The notes under the pieces are model-generated. The model saw only the letters and a list, made by a program, of their open reading frames with translations, was not told the DNA's origin and did not search any database. This document shows, piece after piece, positions 1 through 10,618 of a DNA stretch of 64,000 nucleotides. Numbering within the stretch: the first letter of the stretch is position 1; each line of letters starts with the position of its first letter. Both the position numbers and the translations under genes were made by a program. The stretch is taken from assembly GCA_037954235.1 (NCBI GenBank), contig JBBMOA010000038.1, forward strand, positions 217,374 through 281,373, in the 5' to 3' direction. The DNA is from Aulostomus chinensis. Lineage: Eukaryota; Chordata; Actinopteri; Syngnathiformes; Aulostomidae.

Positions 1-1
1 T

Positions 2-188
2 CACCTGTAACTTCAAGTTTATGCATCTTTCTATGCTTTCAGGTTGAAACTTGACTGAAAACTCACTTTCAACAAAAGTTATGGCTGTTTTGTGTCACAG
101 ATCACAAATAGCGTTTTCTCAGCGAGAGAAGGCCAAAATGAACACTTCATGCAGAACTCCTGTATTTTGATGAAAATTCACTGAAATC
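2..188 (+). repeat. First complete monomer, used as the 187-bp reference
   Basis: Monomer position 1 is set at the first base of 'cacctgtaac'; the numbering is a convenience, since the array has no natural start. Landmarks in the consensus are: AACTT-C-AAGTT at 8-18, ATGCAT at 20-25, TTTCA-GGT-TGAAA at 36-48, TGAAAACTCACT at 55-66 and again at 170-181, a doubled GTCACA at 93-98 and 100-105, TTCTC/GAGAA arms at 115-119 and 125-129, and ATGAA-CAC-TTCAT at 137-149. The main variable sites are position 69 (G, C or T), 84-86 ('gca' or 'gct'), 92 (G or A), 111 (T, C or G), 122-123 (CG, CA or TG), 152-153 ('ag' or 'ta' as in 'cagaac' versus 'cataac') and the junction 'aatccacctg' versus 'aatcaagctg'. 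Positions about 112-147 look the most constant by eye. Confidence 0.95.
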
Positions 189-1691
189 CACCTGTAACTT
201 CAAGTTTATGCATCTTTCTATGCTTTCAGGTTGAAACTTGACTGAAAACTCACTTTGAACAAAAGTTATGGCATTTTTGTGTCACAGGTCACAAATAGTG
301 TTTTCTCAGCGAGAGAAGGCCAAAATGAACACTTCATGCATAACTCCTGTATTTTGATGAAAACTCACTGAAATCCACCTGTAACTTTAAGTTTATGCAT
401 CTTTCTATGCTTTCAGGTTGAAACTTGACTGAAAACTCACTTTGAACAAAAGTTATGGCATTTTTGTGTCACAGGTCACAAATAGTGTTTTCTCAGCGAG
501 AGAAGGCCAAAATGAAAACTTGATGCAGAACTCCTGTATTTTGATGAAAACTCACTGAAATCCACCTGTAACTTCAAGTTTATGCATCTTTCTATGCTTT
601 CAGGTTGAAACTTGACTGAAAACTCACTTTGAACAAAAGTTATGGCATTTTTGTGTCACAGGTCACAAATAGTGTTTTCTCAGCGAGAGAAGGCCAAAAT
701 GAACACTTCATGCAGAACTCCTGTATTTTGATGAAAACTCACTGAAATCCACCTGTAACTTCAAGTTTATGCATCTTTCTATGCGTTCAGGTTGAAACTT
801 GACTGAAAACTCACTTTGAACAAAAGTTATGGCATTTTTGTATCACAGGTCACAAATAGTGTTTTCTCAGCGAGAGAAGGCCAAAATGAACACTTCATGC
901 AGAACTCCTGTATTTTGATGAAAACTTACTGAAATCAAGCTGTAACTTCAATTTTATGCATCTTTCTATGCTTTCAGGTTGAAACTTGACTTAAAACTCA
1001 CTTTGAACAAAAGTTATGGCATTTTTGTATCACAGGTCACAAATAGTGTTTTCTCAGCGAGAGAAGGCCAAAATGAACACTTCATGCAGAACTCCTGTAT
1101 TTTGATGAAAACTCATTGAAATCCACCTGTAACTTCAAGTTTATGCATCTTTCTATTCTTTCAGGTTGAAACTTGACTGAAAACTCACTTTGAACAAAAG
1201 TTATGGCATTTTTGTGTCACAGGTCACAAATAGCGTTTTCTCAGCGAGAGAAGGCCAAAATGAACACTTCATGCAGAACTCTTGTATTTTGATGAAAACT
1301 CACTGAAATCCACCTGTAACTTCAAGTTTATGCATCTTTCCATGCTTTCAGGTTGAAACTTGACTGAAAACTCACTTTGAACAAAAGTTATGGCATTTTT
1401 GTGTCACAGGTCACAAATAGTGTTTTCTCAGCTAGAGAAGGCCATAATGAACACTTCATGCAGAACTCCTGTATTTTGATGAAAACTCACTGAAATCCAC
1501 CTGTAACTTCAAGTTTATGCATCTTTCTATGCTTTCAGGTTGAAACTTGACTGAAAACTCACTTTGAACAAAAGTTATGGCATTTTTGTATCACAGGTCA
1601 CAAATAGTGTTTTCTCAGCGAGAGAAGGCCAAAATGAACACTTCATGCAGAACTCCTGTATTTTGATGAAAACTCACTGAAATCAAGCTGT

Positions 1692-4600
1692 GAATTCAAG
1701 TTTATGCATCTTTCTATGCTTTCACGTTGAAACTTGACTGAAAACTCACTTTCAACAAAAGTTATGGCTGTTTTGTTTCACAGGTCACAAATAGCGTTTT
1801 CTCAGCGAGAGAAGCCAAAATGAACACTTCATGCAGAACTCCTGTATTTTGATGAAAACTCACTGAAATCCACCTGTAACTTCAAGTTTATGCATCTTTC
1901 TATGCTTTCAGGTTGAAACTTGACTGAAAACTCACTTTCAAAAAAAGTTATGGCTGTTTTGTGTCACAGGTCACAAATAGTGCTTTCTCAGCGAGAGAAG
2001 GCCAAATGAACACTTCATGCAGAACTCCTGTATTTTGATGAAAACTCATTGAAATCCACCTATAACTTCAAGCTTATGCATCTTTCTATGCTTTCACGTT
2101 GAAACTTGACTGAAAACTCACTTTGAACAAAAGTTATAGCATTTTTGTGTCACAGGTCACAAATAGCGTTTTCTCAGCGAGAGAAGGCCAAAATGAACAC
2201 TTCATGCAGAACTCCTGTATTTTGATGAAAACTCATTGAACTCCACCTATAACTTCAAGTTTATGCATCTTTCTATGCTTTCAGGTTGAAACTTGACTGA
2301 AAACTCACTTTTAACAAAAGTTATGGCATTTTTGTATCACAGGTCACAAATAGTGTTTTCTCAGCGAGAGAAGGCCAAAATGAACACTTCATGCAGAACT
2401 CCTGTATTTTGATGAAAACTCACTGAAATCAAGCTGTAACTTCAAGTTTATGCATCTTTCTATGCTTTCAGGTTGAAACTTGACTGAAAACTCACTTTCA
2501 ACAAAAGTTATGGCTGTTTTGTGTCACAGGTCACAAATAGCGTTTTCTCAGCAAGAGAAGGCCAAAATGAACACTTCATGCAGAACTCCTGTATTTTGAT
2601 GAAAACTCACTGAAATCCACCTGTAACTTCAAGTTTATGCATCTTTCTATGCTTTCAGGTTGAAACTTGACTGAAAACTCACTTTGAACAAAAGTTATGG
2701 CATTTTTGTGTCACAGGTCACAAATAGTGTTTTCTCAGCGAGAGAAGGCCAAAATGAACACTTCATGCAGAACTCCTGTATTTTGATGAAAACTCACTGA
2801 AATCCACCTGTAACTTCAAGTTTATGCATCTTTCTATGCTTTCAGGTTGAAACTTGACTGAAAACTCACTTTGAACAAAAGTTATGGCATTTTTGTGTCA
2901 CAGGTCACAAATAGTGTTTTCTCAGCGAGAGAAGGCCAAAATGAACACTTCATGCAGAACTCCTGTATTTTGATGAAAACTCACTGAAATCCACCTGTAA
3001 CTTCAAGTTTATGCATCTTTCTATGCTTTCAGGTTGAAACTTGACTGAAAACTCACTTTGAACAAAAGTTATGGCATTTTTGTGTCACAGGTCACAAATA
3101 GTGTTTTCTCAGCGAGAGAAGGCCAAAATGAACACTTCTTGCAGAACTCCTGTATTTTGATGAAAACTCACTGAAATCCACCTGTAACTTCAAGTTTATG
3201 CATCTTTCTATGCTTTCAGGTTGAAACTTGACTGAAAACTCACTTTGAACAAAAGTTATGGCATTTTTATGTCACAGGTCACAAATAGTGTTTTCTCAGC
3301 GAGAGAAGGCCAAAATGAAAACTTCATGCAGAACTCCTGTATTTTGATGAAAACTCACTGAAATCAAGCTGTAACTTCAAGTTTATGCATCTTTCTATGC
3401 TTTCAGGTTGAAACTTGACTGAAAACTCACTTTCAAAAAAAGTTATGGCTGTTTTGTGTCACAGGTCACAAATAGCGTTTTCTCAGCAAGAGAAGGCCAA
3501 AATGAACACTTCATGCAGAACTCCTGTATTTTGATGAAAACTCACTGAAATCCACCTGTAACTTCAAGTTTATGCATCTTTCTATGCTTTCAGGTTGAAA
3601 CTTGACTGAAAACTCACTTTGAACAAAAGTTATGGCATTTTTGTGTCACAGGTCACAAATAGTGTTTTCTCAGCGAGAGAAGGCCAAAATGAACACTTCA
3701 TGCAGAACACCTGTATTTTGATGAAAACTCACTGAAATCCACCTGTAACTTCAAGTTTATGCATCTTTCTATGCTTTCAGGTTGAAACTTGACTGAAAAC
3801 TCACTTTGAACAAAAGTTATGGCATTTTTGTGTCACAGGTCACAAATAGTGTTTTCTCAGCGAGAGAAGGCCAAAATGAACACTTCATGCAGAACTCCTG
3901 TATTTTGATGAAAACTCACTGAAATCCACCTGTAACTTCAAGTTTATGCATCTTTCTATGCTTTCAGGTTGAAACTTGACTGAAAACTCACTTTGAACAA
4001 AGTTATGGCATTTTTATGTCACAGGTCACAAATAGTGTTTTCTCAGCGAGAGAAGGCCAAAATGAACACTTCATGCAGAACTCCTGTATTTTGATGAAAA
4101 CTTACTGAAATCCACCTGTAACTTCAAGTTTATGCATCTTTCTATGCTTTCAGGTTGAAACTTGACTGAAAACTCACTTTGAACAAAAAGTTATGGCATT
4201 TTTGTGTCACAGGTCACAAATAGTGTTTTCTCAGCGAGAGAAGGCCAAAATGAACACTTCATGAATAACTCCTGTATTTTGATGAAAACTCACTGAAATC
4301 CACCTGTAACTTCAAGTTTATGCATCTTTCTATGCTTTCAGGTTGAAACTTGACTGAAAACTCACTTTCAACAAAAGTTATGGCTGTTTTGTGTCACAGG
4401 TCACAAATAGTGTTTTCTCAGCGAGAGAAGGCCAAAATGAACACTTCATGCAGAACTCCTGTATTTTGATGAAAACTCACTGAAATCCACCTGTAACTTC
4501 AAGTTTATGCATCTTTCTATGCTTTCAGGTTGAAACTTGACTGAAAACTCACTTTGAACAAAAGTTATGGCATTTTTATGTCACAGGTCACAAATAGTGT

Positions 4601-5429
4601 TTTCTCAGCGAGAGAAGGCCAAAATGAACACTTCATGCAGAACTCCTGTATTTTGATGAAAACTCACTGAAATCCACCTGTAACTTCAATTTTATGCATC
4701 TTTCTATGCTTTCAGGTTGAAACTTGACTGAAAACTTACTTTTAACAAAAGTTATGGCATTTTTGTATCACAGGTCACAAATAGTGTTTTCTCAGCGAGA
4801 GAAGGCCAAAATGAACACTTCATGCAGAACTCCTGTATTTTGATGAAAACTCACTGAAATCAAGCTGTAACTTCAAGTTTATGCATCTTTCTATGCTTTC
4901 AGGTTGAAACTTGACTTAAAAATCACTTTGAACAAAAGTTATGGCATTTTTGTATCACAGGTCACAAATAGTGTTTTCTCAGCGAGAGAAGGCCAAAATG
5001 AACACTTCATGCAGAACTCCTGTATTTTGATGAAAACTCACTGAAATCAAGCTGTAACTTCAAGTTTATGCATCTTTCTATGCTTTCAGGTTGAAACTTG
5101 ACTGAAAACTCACTTTCAACAAAAGTTATGGCTGTTTTGTGTCACAGGTCACAAATAGCGTTTTCTCAGCAAGAGAAGGCCAAAATGAACACTTCATGCA
5201 GAACTCCTGTATTTTGATGAAAACTCACTGAAATCCACCTGTAACTTCAAGTTTATGCATCTTTCTATGCTTTCAGGTTGAAACTTGACTTAAAAATCAC
5301 TTTGAACTAAAGTTATGGCATTTTTGTATCACAGGTCACAAATAGTGTTTTCTCAGCGAGAGAAGGCCAAAATGAACACTTCATGCAGAACTCCTGTATT
5401 TTGATGAAAACTCACTGAAATCAAGCTGT
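1692..5429. repeat. 20-monomer block with two 1-bp deletions
   Basis: GAATTC-bearing monomers at 1692 and 5430 mark the same point of a 20-monomer unit. The distance is 3738 rather than 3740 because two monomers each lost one base, at about 1811-1816 ('gaagcc' for 'gaaggcc') and 2001-2006 ('ccaaatg' for 'ccaaaatg'). The variant 'ccacctat' at 2243 recurs as 'ccatctat' at 5983 (exactly 3740 bp on), and 'agaacac' at 3701 recurs at 7441. A compensating pair of indels lies at about 3995-4004 (one A lost from 'aacaaaag') and 4185-4189 (one A gained). Neither is found in the paralogous copy 6358 bp downstream, so both arose after amplification. Confidence 0.85.
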
Positions 5430-8400
5430 GAATTCAAGTTTATGCATCTTTCTATGCTTTCACGTTGAAACTTGACTGAAAACTCACTTTCAACAAAAGT
5501 TATGGCTGTTTTGTGTCACAGGTCACAAATAGCGTTTTCTCAGCGAGAGAAGGCCAAAATGAACACTTCATGCAGAACTCCTGTATTTTGATGAAAACTC
5601 ACTGAAATCCACCTGTAACTTCAAGTTTATGCATCTTTCTATGCTTTCAGGTTGAAACTTGACTGAAAACTCACTTTCAAAAAAAGTTATGGCTGTTTTG
5701 TGTCACAGGTCACAAATAGTGCTTTCTCAGCGAGAGAAGGCCAAAATGAACACTTCATGCAGAACTCCTGTATTTTGATGAAAACTCATTGAAATCCACC
5801 TATAACTTCAAGTTTATGCATCTTTCTATGCTTTCACGTTGAAACTTGACTGAAAACTCACTTTGAACAAAAGTTATAGCATTTTTGTGTCACAGGTCAC
5901 AAATAGCGTTTTCTCAGCGAGAGAAGGCCAAAATGAACACTTCATGCAGAACTCCTGTATTTTGATGAAAACTCATTGAACTCCATCTATAACTTCAAGT
6001 TTATGCATCTTTCTATGCTTTCAGGTTGAAACTTGACTGAAAACTCACTTTTAACAAAAGTTATGGCATTTTTGTATCACAGGTCACAAATAGTGTTTTC
6101 TCAGCGAGAGAAGGCCAAAATGAACACTTCATGCAGAACTCCTGTATTTTGATGAAAACTCACTGAAATCAAGCTGTAACTTCAAGTTTATGCATCTTTC
6201 TATGCTTTCAGGTTGAAACTTGACTGAAAACTCACTTTCAACAAAAGTTATGGCTGTTTTGTGTCACAGGTCACAAATAGCGTTTTCTCAGCAAGAGAAG
6301 GCCAAAATGAACACTTCATGCAGAACTCCTGTATTTTGATGAAAACTCACTGAAATCCACCTGTAACTTCAAGTTTATGCATCTTTCTATGCTTTCAGGT
6401 TGAAACTTGACTGAAAACTCACTTTGAACAAAAGTTATGGCTGTTTTGTGTCACAGGTCACAAATAGTGTTTTCTCAGCGAGAGAAGGCCAAAATGAACA
6501 CTTCATGCAGAACTCCTGTATTTTGATGAAAACTCACTGAAATCCACCTGTAACTTCAAGTTTATGCATCTTTCTATGCTTTCAGGTTGAAACTTGACTG
6601 AAAACTCACTTTGAACAAAAGTTATGGCATTTTTGTGTCACAGGTCACAAATAGTGTTTTCTCAGCGAGAGAAGGCCAAAATGAACACTTCATGCAGAAC
6701 TCCTGTATTTTGATGAAAACTCACTGAAATCCACCTGTAACTTCAAGTTTATGCATCTTTCTATGCTTTCAGGTTGAAACTTGACTGAAAACTCACTTTG
6801 AACAAAAGTTATGGCATTTTTGTGTCACAGGTCACAAATAGTGTTTTCTCAGCGAGAGAAGGCCAAAATGAACACTTCATGCAGAACTCCTGTATTTTGA
6901 TGAAAACTCACTGAAATCCACCTGTAACTTCAAGTTTATGCATCTTTCTATGCTTTCAGGTTGAAACTTGACTGAAAACTCACTTTGAACAAAAGTTATG
7001 GCATTTTTGTGTCACAGGTCACAAATAGTGTTTTCTCAGCGAGAGAAGGCCAAAATGAACACTTCTTGCAGAACTCCTGTATTTTGATGAAAACTCACTG
7101 AAATCAAGCTGTAACTTCAAGTTTATGCATCTTTCTATGCTTTCAGGTTGAAACTTGACTGAAAACTCACTTTCAACAAAAGTTATGGCTGTTTTGTGTC
7201 ACAGGTCACAAATAGCGTTTTCTCAGCAAGAGAAGGCCAAAATGAACACTTCATGCAGAACTCCTGTATTTTGATGAAAACTCACTGAAATCCACCTGTA
7301 ACTTCAAGTTTATGCATCTTTCTATGCTTTCAGGTTGAAACTTGACTGAAAACTCACTTTGAACAAAAGTTATGGCATTTTTGTGTCACAGGTCACAAAT
7401 AGTGTTTTCTCAGCGAGAGAAGGCCAAAATGAACACTTCATGCAGAACACCTGTATTTTGATGAAAACTCACTGAAATCCACCTGTAACTTCAAGTTTAT
7501 GCATCTTTCTATGCTTTCAGGTTGAAACTTGACTGAAAACTCACTTTGAACAAAAGTTATGGCATTTTTGTGTCACAGGTCACAAATAGTGTTTTCTCAG
7601 CGAGAGAAGGCCAAAATGAACACTTCATGCAGAACTCCTGTATTTTGATGAAAACTCACTGAAATCCACCTGTAACTTCAAGTTTATGCATCTTTCTATG
7701 CTTTCAGGTTGAAACTTGACTGAAAACTCACTTTGAACAAAAGTTATGGCATTTTTATGTCACAGGTCACAAATAGTGTTTTCTCAGCGAGAGAAGGCCA
7801 AAATGAACACTTCATGCAGAACTCCTGTATTTTGATGAAAACTCACTGAAATCCACCTGTAACTTCAATTTTATGCATCTTTCTATGCTTTCAGGTTGAA
7901 ACTTGACTGAAAACTTACTTTTAACAAAAGTTATGGCATTTTTGTATCACAGGTCACAAATAGTGTTTTCTCAGCGAGAGAAGGCCAAAATGAACACTTC
8001 ATGCAGAACTCCTGTATTTTGATGAAAACTCACTGAAATCAAGCTGTAACTTCAAGTTTATGCATCTTTCTATGCTTTCAGGTTGAAACTTGACTTAAAA
8101 ATCACTTTCAACAAAAGTTATGGCATTTTTGTATCACAGGTCACAAATAGTGTTTTCTCAGCGAGAGAAGGCCAAAATGAACACTTCATGCAGAACTCCT
8201 GTATTTTGATGAAAACTCACTGAAATCAAGCTGTAACTTCAAGTTTATGCATCTTTCTATGCTTTCAGGTTGAAACTTGACTGAAAACTCACTTTCAACA
8301 AAAGTTATGGCTGTTTTGTGTCACAGGTCACAAATAGCGTTTTCTCAGCAAGAGAAGGCCAAAATGAACACTTCATGCAGAACTCCTGTATTTTGATGAA

Positions 8401-10618
8401 AACTCACTGAAATCAAGCTGTAACTTCAAGTTTATGCATCTTTCTATGCTTTCAGGTTGAAACTTGACTTAAAAATCACTTTGAACAAAAGTTATGGCAT
8501 TTTTGTGTCACAGGTCACAAATAGTGTTTTCTCAGCGAGAGAAGGCCAAAATGAACACTTCTTGCAGAACTCCTGTATTTTGATGAAAACTCACTGAAAT
8601 CAAGCTGTAACTTCAAGTTTATGCATCTTTCTATGCTTTCAGGTTGAAACTTGACTGAAAACTCACTTTCAACAAAAGTTATGGCTGTTTTGTGTCACAG
8701 GTCACAAATAGCGTTTTCTCAGCAAGAGAAGGCCAAAATGAACACTTCATGCAGAACTCCTGTATTTTGATGAAAACTCACTGAAATCCACCTGTAACTT
8801 CAAGTTTATGCATCTTTCTATGCTTTCAGGTTGAAACTTGACTGAAAACTCACTTTCAACAAAAGTTATGGCATTTTTGTGTCACAGGTCACAAATAGTG
8901 TTTTCTCAGCGAGAGAAGGCCAAAATGAACACTTCATGCAGAACACCTGTATTTTGATGAAAACTCACTGAAATCCACCTGTAACTTCAAGTTTATGCAT
9001 CTTTCTATGCTTTCAGGTTGAAACTTGACTGAAAACTCACTTTGAACAAAAGTTATGGCATTTTTGTGTCACAGGTCACAAATAGTGTTTTCTCAGCGAG
9101 AGAAGGCCAAAATGAACACTTCATGCAGAACTCCTGTATTTTGATGAAAACTCACTGAAATCCACCTGTAACTTCAAGTTTATGCATCTTTCTATGCTTT
9201 CAGGTTGAAACTTGACTGAAAACTCACTTTGAACAAAAGTTATGGCATTTTTGTGTCACAGGTCACAAATAGTGTTTTCTCAGCGAGAGAAGGCCAAAAT
9301 GAACACTTCATGCAGAACTCCTGTATTTTGATGAAAACTCACTGAAATCCACCTGTAACTTCAAGTTTATGCATCTTTCTATGCTTTCAGGTTGAAACTT
9401 GACTGAAAACTCACTTTGAACAAAAGTTATGGCATTTTTGTGTCACAGGTCACAAATAGTGTTTTCTCAGCGAGAGAAGGCCAAAATGAACACTTCTTGC
9501 AGAACTCCTGTATTTTGATGAAAACTCACTGAAATCCACCTGTAACTTCAAGTTTATGCATCTTTCTATGCTTTCAGGTTGAAACTTGACTGAAAACTCA
9601 CTTTGAACAAAAGTTATGGCATTTTTATGTCACAGGTCACAAATAGTGTTTTCTCAGCGAGAGAAGGCCAAAATGAAAACTTCATGCAGAACTCCTGTAT
9701 TTTGATGAAAACTCACTGAAATCAAGCTGTAACTTCAAGTTTATGCATCTTTCTATGCTTTCAGGTTGAAACTTGACTGAAAACTCACTTTCAAAAAAAG
9801 TTATGGCTGTTTTGTGTCACAGGTCACAAATAGCGTTTTCTCAGCAAGAGAAGGCCAAAATGAACACTTCATGCAGAACTCCTGTATTTTGATGAAAACT
9901 CACTGAAATCCACCTGTAACTTCAAGTTTATGCATCTTTCTATGCTTTCAGGTTGAAACTTGACTGAAAACTCACTTTGAACAAAAGTTATGGCATTTTT
10001 GTGTCACAGGTCACAAATAGTGTTTTCTCAGCGAGAGAAGGCCAAAATGAACACTTCATGCAGAACACCTGTATTTTGATGAAAACTCACTGAAATCCAC
10101 CTGTAACTTCAAGTTTATGCATCTTTCTATGCTTTCAGGTTGAAACTTGACTGAAAACTCACTTTGAACAAAAGTTATGGCATTTTTGTGTCACAGGTCA
10201 CAAATAGTGTTTTCTCAGCGAGAGAAGGCCAAAATGAACACTTCATGCAGAACTCCTGTATTTTGATGAAAACTCACTGAAATCCACCTGTAACTTCAAG
10301 TTTATGCATCTTTCTATGCTTTCAGGTTGAAACTTGACTGAAAACTCACTTTGAACAAAAGTTATGGCATTTTTATGTCACAGGTCACAAATAGTGTTTT
10401 CTCAGCGAGAGAAGGCCAAAATGAACACTTCATGCAGAACTCCTGTATTTTGATGAAAACTTACTGAAATCCACCTGTAACTTCAAGTTTATGCATCTTT
10501 CTATGCTTTCAGGTTGAAACTTGACTGAAAACTCACTTTGAACAAAAGTTATGGCATTTTTGTGTCACAGGTCACAAATAGTGTTTTCTCAGCGAGAGAA
10601 GGCCAAAATGAACACTTC
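4261..10618. repeat. 34-monomer HOR unit, copy 1 (6358 bp)
   Basis: The unit is delimited by the rare variant 'atgaataac', which replaces 'atgcagaac' or 'atgcataac', at 4261 and 10619. The length is exactly 34 x 187. All markers I followed across it (see domain A) keep the same register in the next copy until about 13.4 kb. The variant 'caattttatg' followed by 'cttacttttaac' occurs at 4685 and 7864, 17 monomers apart, which suggests that the 34-mer grew from two related halves of 17 monomers. The unit boundaries are arbitrary, because any point of a tandem unit can serve as its start. Confidence 0.88.

Noticed and set aside
3995..4189. Sequencing or assembly error behind the A deletion and A insertion in neighbouring monomers
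   Set aside because: I could not decide. Both lie in A runs of 'aacaaaag', where such errors are common, and neither is shared with the 6358-bp paralogue. They are kept as observed and not counted as biologically important.
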